A stretch of DNA of 64,000 nt from assembly GCA_000632805.1 (NCBI GenBank), contig CP007444.1, positions 2,046,001 through 2,110,000 on the forward strand. Reading direction: 5' to 3'. Below the pieces are notes generated by a model that worked only from the letters and a program-made list of their open reading frames with translations, was not told where the DNA came from and did not search any database. The DNA is from Dyella jiangningensis (lineage in GTDB: Bacteria; Pseudomonadota; Gammaproteobacteria; Xanthomonadales; Rhodanobacteraceae). Of the stretch, positions 43,417-51,067 are shown piece after piece (position 1 is the stretch's first letter; every line of letters begins with the position of its first letter). A program made the position numbers and the translations under genes.

Positions 43417-43883
43417 TGCGCACTGTGCTCGACTTTTCGCCCCTTCATCGTTCAAGCATCGGGTTCGATCGTGTCTTCGATCTCCTCGAGACTGCTGCCC
43501 GCACACCGCAGCCCGACAATTGGCCGCCGTTCGATTCGGTAAAGGTCGGCGAGGACCAATACCGCATCACCATGGCGGTGGCGGGATTCACCCGCGACGA
43601 TCTTGAGATTCAAATCCAGAACGACCTGCTTACCGTCAGCGGCGAGCGGAAGACCGATCACGTCGGTGAGATCCTGCACCGCGGCATCGCCAACCGGCCG
43701 TTCACGCGGCGGTTCGAGCTCGCCGAGCATATGCGCGTGCTCAGTGCCACCCTTCGCGACGGACTGCTGGTGATCGATCTCAAGCGCGAGCTGCCGGAGT
43801 CGTTGAAGCCACGGATGATTCCCATCGGCGCCGCCGACGCTTCGGTGAGCGAGCCGCGGCTGTTGCAGGGCCAGGCCGCGTAA
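43416..43883 (+). CDS. Hsp20 family small heat-shock protein
   Basis: 155 aa from the ATG at 43416; AGAGGA lies 8 nt upstream. A second ATG at 43410 adds two residues but fits the ribosome site less well. MRTVLDFSPLHRSSIGFDRVFDLLE is the IbpA-type N-terminus. The alpha-crystallin domain covers residues about 38-130 (PPFDSVKVGEDQYRITMAVAGF, DDLEIQIQNDLLTVSGER, MRVLSATLRDGLLVIDLKREL). It should form oligomers that hold unfolded proteins under heat stress. A thermometer-like leader precedes it and a strong terminator follows. Confidence 0.94.
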   Translation: MRTVLDFSPLHRSSIGFDRVFDLLETAARTPQPDNWPPFDSVKVGEDQYRITMAVAGFTRDDLEIQIQNDLLTVSGERKTDHVGEILHRGIANRPFTRRFELAEHMRVLSATLRDGLLVIDLKRELPESLKPRMIPIGAADASVSEPRLLQGQAA

Positions 43884-43917
43884 GCCTGCGACAGCCCGTC
43901 TCAGCTTTCTTCTGGCC

Positions 43918-43947
43918 AGGGCGGCGGCCCCGTCGCCGCCCTGTTTT
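43918..43947 (+). terminator. Rho-independent terminator after hsp20
   Basis: AGGGCGGCG (43918-43926) and CGCCGCCCT (43934-43942) pair perfectly around 7 nt, followed by GTTTT. Good intrinsic terminator 35 nt past the stop codon. Confidence 0.75.
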
Positions 43948-44141
43948 CGCCTGTTTCCTTCCCGCGTCCACCGGGAGGCAGCGCCGTGGCGCACACACAC
44001 CGGCAACGCGCTGTTGCCTCCACGCCTCTAAAGGCGCCGTGCCTTTCTGCCGATACGGCAGCGAGGATGTCCTCACGCTTTTCCTTGCGGCTCGAAGATG
44101 AGGAGAATCAGCGCATAGCGCCATCGTCGTTCGGAGGGATC

Positions 44142-45323
44142 ATGGAATGGATCGCGGGCTTGATGCATGCAGGCACACTGCTGCTGGTCAATGCGTTGCT
44201 GGCCGCGCTGTCCTCCGCCCTCTTCTTTGCCCTGTACGTGGGTCACTCCAGGGTCAAGCGACTCCGTGGCGTACTATTGTGGGCGCTGAGCTACGCGGCC
44301 TTCGCGATTGGCTTCGGGATGCTTTTCCTGCCGGCTTTCCAGGTCGATTTTCCCGGCCTGGGGCTGCTTGGCAATCTACTGATCGATGCAGGCGCCGTGC
44401 TGGCGTTGCTTGCGGTCAACGTCTACCTGGAACTGCCCCGCCGCAAACTATGGGTGCTGTTTCCGGTAGTAGTCATCGCCTTGGCTGAAACCGCCCTGGT
44501 GCTGGCCGAAGGAGAAAACCTCCGCCACATGGTCATTCTGGGTGGCGCATTGACGAGCCTGCTCACCGTCGCCACGGGCGTCGCGTTCTGGCAATGCACG
44601 GATGAGGCACAGCGGCCGGTCGCGCGACTGGCTGCCGTCTTTCATTTCCTGTGGGCGGCCATGCTGCTGGTGCGGATGGCATGGTGGATCGGTCAGCCTG
44701 CCGGCTTCGCGGGACAAGATCCGACGTCGACCTTTGGCCTGCTCTCGCGCATCTTGCTTACCTGGGTGATCACGCCAAGCCTGTTGTGGATGCTTACTCG
44801 CCAGCTGGACGCGGAACTGATTCTGCATGCCAGCCAGGATCCGTTGACCGGCGTCGCGAATCGGCGGGTCATGTGGAACGAGGGGCAGCAGCGCATCGCT
44901 GCATCCCACCCACGCGGCGCCTCGGTGGCTGCGCTCATGATCGACGTGGACCACTTCAAGTCGATCAACGATCGATGGGGGCACGACGCAGGCGACCATG
45001 TGCTTGTCACCATCACCGCGACGCTGAGGCGGCATATCCGCGAGAAGGACGTCCTCGCTCGCGTGGGTGGCGAGGAGTTCATGGTGCTGCTGCATCAGGC
45101 CGAAGCCTCCGCGACCAACGAAGCGGCGGAACGACTGCGGCAGGCCGTGGAGAAGGACACGATCATCCTTCCGTCCGGCGCGGTTCTGCGTTGCACGATC
45201 AGCATTGGGTATTGCGTATCCACGCGCAGGGAGCAGACCTGGCGCGAGGTGGTCATCGCGGCTGACCAGGCCCTCTATGCCGCCAAGCAGGCGGGCCGCA
45301 ATCGCGTCGTGGGCAGCCAGTGA
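44142..45323 (+). CDS. Membrane-bound diguanylate cyclase (GGDEF)
   Basis: 393 aa from the ATG at 44142, with GGAGGG before it; the open frame from 43986 is not used. The N-terminus has six or seven TM segments up to about residue 215 (for example LLLVNALLAALSSALFFAL and ILLTWVITPSLLWML). The GGDEF domain follows: DPLTGVANRRVMWNEG, the active GGEEF at 309-313 and an I-site RxxD (R300-D303), which gives feedback inhibition by c-di-GMP. No EAL or receiver domain. It should make c-di-GMP in response to an unknown membrane signal. Confidence 0.95.
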   Translation: MEWIAGLMHAGTLLLVNALLAALSSALFFALYVGHSRVKRLRGVLLWALSYAAFAIGFGMLFLPAFQVDFPGLGLLGNLLIDAGAVLALLAVNVYLELPRRKLWVLFPVVVIALAETALVLAEGENLRHMVILGGALTSLLTVATGVAFWQCTDEAQRPVARLAAVFHFLWAAMLLVRMAWWIGQPAGFAGQDPTSTFGLLSRILLTWVITPSLLWMLTRQLDAELILHASQDPLTGVANRRVMWNEGQQRIAASHPRGASVAALMIDVDHFKSINDRWGHDAGDHVLVTITATLRRHIREKDVLARVGGEEFMVLLHQAEASATNEAAERLRQAVEKDTIILPSGAVLRCTISIGYCVSTRREQTWREVVIAADQALYAAKQAGRNRVVGSQ

Positions 45324-45364
45324 TTGAACCTGTGACAGCGCGGCACCCCGCCTTTCCCCATCGA

Positions 45365-46297
45365 TCACGCGCCACGCTGCGCCTGTGCTTCCATGGCAGT
45401 CGGTGAACCACCGACGTAGGCAGCCAATTCGTCTGGCGTGCCTTTCGGAAAGGCCTCCCGAAGATAGTCAAGGAACGCTGATACTCGGGCGCTGAGCAAC
45501 CGGCGCGTGGGATAAAGCGCCCAAAGCGCGATCTCGGGACCCTGCACTTCTCCCCACTGCACCAGTGTGCCGGCGGAGAGGTCGGGACTGACCAGCGATA
45601 GCGGAAGACGCGCGGCGCCGGCACCCATGCGTACCGCATCGCGGACCATCACCAGCGATGACAGGCTGAGCACCGGCGTAGCGATCATCGTCGATGCCCC
45701 CGACCGGGTCGTCACCGACCAGGTCTCCGACCGCCCCATGATTCCGCGCGTCACGGCGGGCACCGGCGCCCCATCCTTCGGCTGCGCCAGCGCGGGGCTT
45801 GCCACGACTACCAGCCGGTCACGAAGAAAGATGCGCCCTACGAGGGTCGCATCGGGCTCCGGATTGACGCGGATGACCAGATCACAGGCTTCCTCGATCA
45901 TGTCCACCGCGCGATCTTCCGCGGTGATTTCCAGTCGCACCTGGGGATATCGCAACGCGAATCCCGCGGCGAGCCTCCCCATGGCCGTCTGCGAGAACAG
46001 CAGCGGCGCACTGATGCGCAATCGACCACGGGCGACGTGCCCACCGGAGGCGATCGCAGTCGCCGTTTCCTCGAGCTCGGTCAGCAGGAGACCGGTGCGT
46101 TCGTACAGGGCTCGCCCCTCCTCCGTGAGCTTGAGTGACCGCGCCCCTCGTTCGAACAGGCGAAGGTCGAGGCTGGTTTCCAGCTCGGCCACGCGCCGGG
46201 ACAGCGTGGCCTTCGGTCGGCCAGCCTCGCGGGCGGCCCTGCCAAATCCGCCGTAGCGGGCAACCAGATTGAAATCGGCCAGTGCGAGCAGATCCAT
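45365..46297 (-). CDS. LysR family transcriptional regulator
   Basis: 310 aa from the ATG at 46297 (a GTG at 46306 is also in frame). MDLLALADFNLVARYGGFGRAAREAGRPKATLSRRVAELETSLDLRLFER, by halves, is the typical winged HTH of the group next to NmrA and quinone oxidoreductase genes. The effector domain starts at about GRLRISAPLLFSQ. It is divergent from the NmrA-type gene at 46400, with a dyad in the 102-bp gap. It most likely controls that gene. Confidence 0.94.
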   Translation of the reverse strand: MDLLALADFNLVARYGGFGRAAREAGRPKATLSRRVAELETSLDLRLFERGARSLKLTEEGRALYERTGLLLTELEETATAIASGGHVARGRLRISAPLLFSQTAMGRLAAGFALRYPQVRLEITAEDRAVDMIEEACDLVIRVNPEPDATLVGRIFLRDRLVVVASPALAQPKDGAPVPAVTRGIMGRSETWSVTTRSGASTMIATPVLSLSSLVMVRDAVRMGAGAARLPLSLVSPDLSAGTLVQWGEVQGPEIALWALYPTRRLLSARVSAFLDYLREAFPKGTPDELAAYVGGSPTAMEAQAQRGA

Positions 46298-46327
46298 GTG
46301 TTCCACCAGTGAGACGGTAAGTCCTAG

Positions 46328-46348
46328 TTTAGAGGCTATGCCTATTAA
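46328..46348. promoter_or_regulatory. Candidate LysR-type binding dyad
   Basis: The core AGGC-TAT-GCCT is flanked by TTTAG on the left and ATTAA on the right, so the dyad extends imperfectly over 21 bp. It lies in the LysR/NmrA intergenic gap, about 31 bp from the LysR start. Typical length and place for a LysR site. Confidence 0.4.
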
Positions 46349-46399
46349 TTTGGATCAATAACATGCCGGGTGTGTTCCCAACCCACTCGGAGTATTGCC

Positions 46400-47269
46400 A
46401 TGACCATCCTCGTTACAGGTGCCACCGGCCGCGTCGGCCGCCATGTCGTCGACCAGCTCGTCACGCGCGGCGCCGCCGTGCGGGTACTTACCCGCGACCC
46501 GTCGAAAACCTCCTTCCCTGCCGGTGTCGACGTTGTCCAGGGAGACCTGCTTGATATCGACGCGGTGCGGGCCGCCTTCGACGGCATCAGCACGCTGTTT
46601 CTGCTCAACGCCGTGGCCGGCGACGAATTCACCCAGGCCATCCTCACGCTCAACGTGGCGCGCGAGGCGGGGGTGAAGCGCGTGGTCTATCTCTCGGTGA
46701 TCCACGCCGACCGCTTCGTCAACGTACCGCACTTCGCGGTGAAGTTCGGCGCCGAACACATGCTGCGGCAGATGGGTTTCAGCGCCACGATCCTGCGACC
46801 GAGCTACTTCATCGACAACGAGCACATGATCAAGGATGTGGTGGCCAGCCACGGCGTCTATCCAATGCCGATCGGCAGCAAAGGCATCGCCATGGTCGAC
46901 GCGCGCGACATTGCCGAAGTCGCCGCCATCGAATTGATCCGCCGCGACCAGGCCGCCGATACGTTGCCTGTCGAAACGATCAACCTCGTCGGCCCCGATA
47001 CGCTGACGGGCACGGAAGTGGCGGCGATCTGGTCGGACGTGCTGGGACGTCCCGTGGTGTACGGCGGCGACGACCCGACGGCTTTCGAGCAGAACCTCGC
47101 CAGTTTCATGCCGAGGTGGATGGCCTACGAGATGCGCCTGATGGCCGAGCGCTATGTCACCGACGGCATGGTTCCCGAAGCTGGCGACGTCGAACGCCTG
47201 ACCGGACTACTGGGCCGGCCGCTGCACTCTTATCGCGGGTTCGTGAACGAAATGGTCGCCGAGTCCTGA
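46400..47269 (+). CDS. NmrA-like NAD(P)-binding protein
   Basis: 289 aa from the ATG at 46400. The Rossmann motif VTGATGRVGRHVVDQLV is at residues 5-21, followed by VRVLTRDPSKTSFPAGVDVVQGDL and STLFLLNAVAGDEF. This is the NmrA/atypical SDR family (NAD(P)H-sensing or quinone reductase-like, QorB-type). The substrate is unknown. It is divergent from the LysR regulator. A 10-bp hairpin (47356-47382) lies 87 nt after the stop. Confidence 0.92.
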   Translation: MTILVTGATGRVGRHVVDQLVTRGAAVRVLTRDPSKTSFPAGVDVVQGDLLDIDAVRAAFDGISTLFLLNAVAGDEFTQAILTLNVAREAGVKRVVYLSVIHADRFVNVPHFAVKFGAEHMLRQMGFSATILRPSYFIDNEHMIKDVVASHGVYPMPIGSKGIAMVDARDIAEVAAIELIRRDQAADTLPVETINLVGPDTLTGTEVAAIWSDVLGRPVVYGGDDPTAFEQNLASFMPRWMAYEMRLMAERYVTDGMVPEAGDVERLTGLLGRPLHSYRGFVNEMVAES

Positions 47270-47613
47270 GAGGGCTTCGGAGGTAACCGTTCAACCCTCG
47301 TCACCGTTGACCTGACCTTACGGGTGCCGCGCACGACCCGCGGCGTGTCAAAGCAGAGGCGGCGATGCCCTGTCGCCGCCTCACCTCGCGTGTAACGGTT
47401 TTCCCGGAGCACGATCGGCAAATCCGTCAGCGATGAAGCGAACCGGACGGCGGCGGCCTTCTCGGCAACCATGCATGGAACGTTGCGACCGCAGCCACCG
47501 CCTCACCCAAGGTTCGAGGCGTACCCATCCACAGGCCTGTCACCCGATGGTCGGCACATTGCGAGAAGCCTGCCGCATGGATTTCCCGGCGGTGGAATTG
47601 GGTAGCGATCAGG
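47270..47613. other. Intergenic region with one strong hairpin
   Basis: 344 bp between the NmrA gene and the PEP-mutase-family gene. GAGGCGGCGA (47356-47365) pairs with TCGCCGCCTC (47373-47382) around 7 nt, a probable 3'-end structure. I see no ORF that looks real and no clear promoter. Confidence 0.45.
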
Positions 47614-48048
47614 GTGTTCGGCGTGGATGAGCAGCAGACAGGGCGTGAGAGGCGGAACGACACGACGTGGCGTGAACTGCTGTCGTCGACACGGCCTCTC
47701 GTTCTGCCGGCGGCACACGATGCGCTCACGGCGCGACTGGTGGAGCGCGCTGGATTCAAGGCGTATCAGGTAGGTGGCTTCGCGCTTGATGGGAGCCATT
47801 ACGGTTTTCCGGATATCGACCTGACGCACTTCGGTGAGAAGTCGGCCGTGATCAGACAGACCATCGGCGCGTCCTCGCTGCCGGTGCTGGTGGATGGCGA
47901 CAACGGCTACGGCGACGTCAAGAATGTCACGCGGACGGTGCGCGGCTACGAAGCGATGGGCGCGTCGGCCATCTTCATCGAAGACCAGGTATCACCCAAG
48001 AGCTGCGGACAGGAAGGAAAAAAGAAGTCATCCCGGCCGAAGAAATGA
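47614..48048 (+). CDS. PEP mutase/isocitrate lyase family protein, N-terminal part (split by frameshift)
   Basis: The frame opens at a GTG (47614; a second GTG at 47623 is also possible). It carries the first half of the family: RPLVLPAAHDALTARLVERAGFKAYQVGGFALDG, by halves, the metal-binding VDGDNGYGD and the loop SPKSCGQEG, which matches the KKCGH-type catalytic motif with Gln in place of His. The reading frame then changes at a run of six A (48018-48023) and ends 7 codons later at TGA 48046. The second half continues in the -1 frame at 48024. Together they make a complete member of about 298 aa. The family cleaves or rearranges C-C or P-C bonds in 2-oxoacids. Confidence 0.8.
   Translation: MFGVDEQQTGRERRNDTTWRELLSSTRPLVLPAAHDALTARLVERAGFKAYQVGGFALDGSHYGFPDIDLTHFGEKSAVIRQTIGASSLPVLVDGDNGYGDVKNVTRTVRGYEAMGASAIFIEDQVSPKSCGQEGKKKSSRPKK
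48018..48024 (+). other. In-frame slippery heptamer A AAA AAG
   Basis: The heptamer is in the zero frame (GGA AAA AAG) at the exact point where the two halves must join by -1. A stem GCCGA/TCGGC (48036-48040 and 48049-48053) lies 11 nt downstream and AGGAAGG directly upstream. It could be a programmed frameshift site, or a one-base deletion in a homopolymer. Confidence 0.5.
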
Positions 48049-48509
48049 TCGGCAAGGTGAAGGCCGCGGTAGCCGCCTGCCGAGTGCCGGGTACGTTCAT
48101 CCTGATCCGCACCGATGCGCGCAGCGCCGTCGGCCTCGATGAAGCCATTCGTCGCGGTGAACTCTATCGGGATGCCGGGGCGCACGGTTTGTACATCGAA
48201 GGCCTGGAAAGCGCCGCGGAATTGGAAAAGGTCGGCAAGGCCCTTGCCGGCACGCCGCTGGCCACGACCATGATGGAAGGCGGCGGCAAACTGCCTTGGC
48301 TGTCTCCGCAGGAAATCGGCGGCTACGGCTTTTCGATGATCCTTTATCCGACGACGGTGCTCTTCCGCATGACGCGCGCGATCGAACGTGCACTGGCGGA
48401 TCTGCATGCCGGGCGCCCCATGTCGGAGCTGGATGCCGTAGACCATGCAACCTTCGATGACATCGTGGGCAAAGAGGCCTGGGCCCGCATCGAGGACGAG
48501 TTCAAATAG
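48045..48509 (+). CDS. PEP mutase/isocitrate lyase family protein, C-terminal part (split by frameshift)
   Basis: Open from an ATG at 48045 that overlaps the first half's stop (ATGA), but the true continuation begins upstream at 48024: EVIPAEEMIGKVKAAVAACR. The rest is normal for the family: FILIRTDARSAVGLDEAIRRG, YIEGLESAAELEKVGKAL, TTMMEGGGKLPWLSPQEIGG, LYPTTVLFRMTRAIERAL. It ends WARIEDEFK, the usual end. Base use is the same as in the first half, so there is no sign of long decay. Confidence 0.8.
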   Translation: MIGKVKAAVAACRVPGTFILIRTDARSAVGLDEAIRRGELYRDAGAHGLYIEGLESAAELEKVGKALAGTPLATTMMEGGGKLPWLSPQEIGGYGFSMILYPTTVLFRMTRAIERALADLHAGRPMSELDAVDHATFDDIVGKEAWARIEDEFK

Positions 48510-48540
48510 CGGCCAAGGCCCCTTGAGCGCAGCCGCAAAC

Positions 48541-49458
48541 TCACAGGTCGATCGACCAGGTCTGCCCGACCAGGTCTTTGCCAAAGCTGTGATGTGCCTC
48601 TTCCTCGATGAGCTGGAATCCGGCTCTCTCGTAAATGCGGCGTGCATCGACCAGCACGCTGTTGGTCCAGAGCACCATCTTCCGGTAGCCGGCCTGTCGG
48701 GCAAACCTCAGGCATTCGTCCACGAGTCGACGACCGATGCCCAGGCCGCGTGCGTTGGCGTCCACGTATAAGAGGCGCAGTTTCGCGGTGGTCTCGTTGT
48801 GGCGCACAACGAAGATCGAGCCCACGATCTGGCCGTCCATCTCGGCGATCCAGCATCGATCGGATCGTGCGTCGAACTGTTGCACGTACTTGGCAACGAT
48901 CTCGGCCACCAAGGCTTCGAATTCAGCGTTCCAGCCGTACTCGTCGGCGTAGAGCAGGCCCTGGCGGTGGACGATCCAGCCCATGTCGCCGGGCTGCGGA
49001 TCGCGCAGCAGATAGCCCGAAGGGTGTTTTTCTCCGAGGAAACCCTGGATCTGCGCCATGGCGTGGACCAGCTGGTCCTGCTCCGGCTCGGACAAGCGGC
49101 GCAGCATGCCCATGACCTGTTCGCGGGACGCATCGTTGAGCGGCTGAAAGGTCTGCCGCCCTTTCTCGGTGAGTTTCAGCCGCGCCACGCGGGCGTCATC
49201 GGTTGAGCGGCTCTTGGTCACCAGGCCCTGCTTCTCGAAACCACCAATCACCCTGCTGACATAGCCCGCATTGAGGCCGAGCATCCGGCAAAGGTCGGCG
49301 CTGGTCAGCGCTGGCTTGTGGGCGAGCTCATAAAGCATCCGCACCTCGGTAAGCGAGTAGTCGCTCTCAAGCAGGTGCTCGTGAAGTACTCCTATACAAT
49401 GTGTATAGAAGCGATTGAATTGGCGTACTTTTTCCGCCTTTTCCTCCAGACTCCCCAT
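48541..49458 (-). CDS. MarR-type regulator fused to a GNAT acetyltransferase
   Basis: 305 aa from the ATG at 49458. Residues 1 to about 140 form the MarR winged helix (LTEVRMLYELAHKPALTSADLCRMLGLNAGYVSRVIGGFEKQGLV, by halves). Residues about 155-305 are a GNAT domain with motif A ARGLGIGRRLVDECLRFARQ and LVDARRIYERAGFQLIEEE. Such two-domain proteins are known as bifunctional HTH/GNAT proteins. Acetyl-CoA may be a signal or a co-substrate; the target is unknown. A 36-bp dyad lies directly upstream of its start. Confidence 0.92.
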   Translation of the reverse strand: MGSLEEKAEKVRQFNRFYTHCIGVLHEHLLESDYSLTEVRMLYELAHKPALTSADLCRMLGLNAGYVSRVIGGFEKQGLVTKSRSTDDARVARLKLTEKGRQTFQPLNDASREQVMGMLRRLSEPEQDQLVHAMAQIQGFLGEKHPSGYLLRDPQPGDMGWIVHRQGLLYADEYGWNAEFEALVAEIVAKYVQQFDARSDRCWIAEMDGQIVGSIFVVRHNETTAKLRLLYVDANARGLGIGRRLVDECLRFARQAGYRKMVLWTNSVLVDARRIYERAGFQLIEEEAHHSFGKDLVGQTWSIDL

Positions 49459-49478
49459 GGCGGCGCCCTGCCCTATTA

Positions 49479-49514
49479 GTTGCCTCAGGCATATTTATAA
49501 TTGCCTTTAGCAAC
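49479..49514. promoter_or_regulatory. 36-bp dyad upstream of the MarR-GNAT gene
   Basis: Left arm GTTGC-N3-AGGCA (49479-49491), AT-rich centre TATTTATAAT, right arm TGCCT-N3-GCAAC (49502-49514). The arms match at 10 of 13 positions. It starts 20 nt before the start codon and is a good candidate for autoregulation by a MarR dimer. Confidence 0.5.
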
Positions 49515-49556
49515 CATGTAAACGCGCGGCGATGCGGCCCGGCCACAGGCGAATGC

Positions 49557-49979
49557 TCAGTGCACCGGGGTCAAGACGGGCTTGTTCTGGTCCTTCAGCA
49601 GGAACACCACGAATTTCGCCGGCTGCGTGCGGCTGGCGTTGCGTCCGACCGTGTGGACATCCTCCGGCCCCTCATAGAAGGTCTGCCCGGGCCCGATCGT
49701 CACTTCCTTGCCGCCATTCAGCGCCATCACGACGGAGCCTTCGAGTACGTATACGAATGCATTGGCATCGTGGCGATGGACCGGGTCGACCGAGCCGGGC
49801 GGATACGTGACGAGGATCATCTTGCCCTCCTTGCCGGGGTAGTCCTTGAGGGCCTTGGTCATCAAGTCCGCCACTTGTGCGTGGGGCGCCTCCGAAGCGC
49901 CTTGGGCCAGGGCATGTTGCGTGATGACCGCCGGGCACGCGATCAGGCACAGCAGGCCAAACGTCTTGATCATGCGCAT
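49557..49979 (-). CDS. Secreted cupin domain protein
   Basis: 140 aa with signal peptide MRMIKTFGLLCLIACPAVITQHALA. The cupin metal-binding motif is HRHDANAFVYVLEGSVVMAL, with a second motif in FYEGPEDVHTVGRNAS, both typical of single-domain cupins. It may bind a metal or a small ligand in the periplasm. The AhpD-like gene lies 74 bp upstream in the same orientation. Confidence 0.88.
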   Translation of the reverse strand: MRMIKTFGLLCLIACPAVITQHALAQGASEAPHAQVADLMTKALKDYPGKEGKMILVTYPPGSVDPVHRHDANAFVYVLEGSVVMALNGGKEVTIGPGQTFYEGPEDVHTVGRNASRTQPAKFVVFLLKDQNKPVLTPVH

Positions 49980-50053
49980 GGGTGTCTCCGTATGAATGAC
50001 CTGCAGGCAGATGCAGCGGGTCGAGGTGGGCGCGCGACAGCGCCGGCAAGCGA

Positions 50054-50533
50054 TCAGCTCAAGCCGGCCTTGTCGAGCCCGTAGGCTTTGTCGAGGGCAC
50101 CAGGAACGCCCCTGAAGGCGACGTTGATCCGGTTCCAGGCGTTGACCGTCATCACCGCATAGGTGAGGTCGGTGAGCTCCTTTTCGGAGAACTGTTCGCG
50201 CACGAGCTCGTAAACGTCGTCGGGAACGCCGTGGGGTGGCAGTCGCGTCAGCGTTTCAGTCCACAGCAGCGCGGCCCGTTCGCGGTCGTTGAACAGCGTG
50301 GATTCGCGCCACGCCGGCACGTGATACAGGCGCAAGGGCCGCTCGCCGTCGATCACGGCCTCTTTGACGTGCATGTCAAGGCAGAAGGCGCATCCGTTGA
50401 GTTGCGAGGCGAGAATATCGACGAGATGGCGCGTGGTCTTTTCGATGCTGGACTGGTTTACCGCCATGTTCACGGCGGCGAGTTTCCTGAAGAGTTCCGG
50501 AGATTGCTGCTGGTAGTCGATTCGCTGGGACAT
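50054..50533 (-). CDS. Carboxymuconolactone decarboxylase/AhpD family protein
   Basis: 159 aa from the ATG at 50533; the frame extends to 50566 but the inner start is preferred. LNGCAFCLDMHVKEAVIDG contains the CxxC and His of the AhpD-type peroxidase/CMD active site. The rest (LLWTETLTRLPPHGVPDDVYELVREQFSEKELTDLTYAVMT, by halves) matches the family. These proteins reduce peroxides or act in aromatic degradation. Adjacent to the cupin gene on the same strand. Confidence 0.92.
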   Translation of the reverse strand: MSQRIDYQQQSPELFRKLAAVNMAVNQSSIEKTTRHLVDILASQLNGCAFCLDMHVKEAVIDGERPLRLYHVPAWRESTLFNDRERAALLWTETLTRLPPHGVPDDVYELVREQFSEKELTDLTYAVMTVNAWNRINVAFRGVPGALDKAYGLDKAGLS

Positions 50534-51067
50534 GGTCGACATCCTCGGTCGGCAAGTGGCCATCACCTCAGATCAGCCGAGGTACCCGCCAGCACCTCGT
50601 GGCGCGGCGAAACCATCCTAAGTTCGGCGCGAAGCTCCCAGTAGATGCATCGGCGGGATCGCGGTGTTGCCTTGAAAACACCAGTCTTCCAATGCTGTCA
50701 CAAACAGCGTCACCGAAACGTCTATCAAGACAGAGGCAGCCGCACCACGACGACAAGCCGGGCGAGTTGTCCGGGTATCGCCATCGACCTATTGCCTGAT
50801 CGCCTCGATGAGGACTTCAGTAGGAGGCGAAGGAGATCCCCGGAAGCCATGGTTTGGCGGGAGCCGTTCATCTGAACGTGGCGGTGAACCGCATGAAGCG
50901 GCTGCAGGTGTCGGAAAAGAGGGAAATCGTCGTGAAAAAGCGCCCGCTCTCCCCGATGGCTGCGCCACGAGCGCTGCCATTCACATCGCAGTCCATCACG
51001 GTTCGAGATGGCTGCGCGCTCATCGAACACACGCGGCGCCCAGGCGACCGCCAACGCGGAGACTCTC
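50534..51067. other. Intergenic region between divergent genes, no gene seen
   Basis: 534 bp. Several frames are open on both strands, but their products are Arg-rich and repetitive in the way antisense frames are. I see no ribosome site that would start one. Promoters of the AhpD-like and NmrA-like genes must be here; none stands out. Confidence 0.4.

Noticed and set aside
47614-48509. Two independent genes at the PEP-mutase locus
   Set aside because: The halves are sequential parts of one family fold, and the second has no ribosome site of its own, so a split single gene is the better reading.
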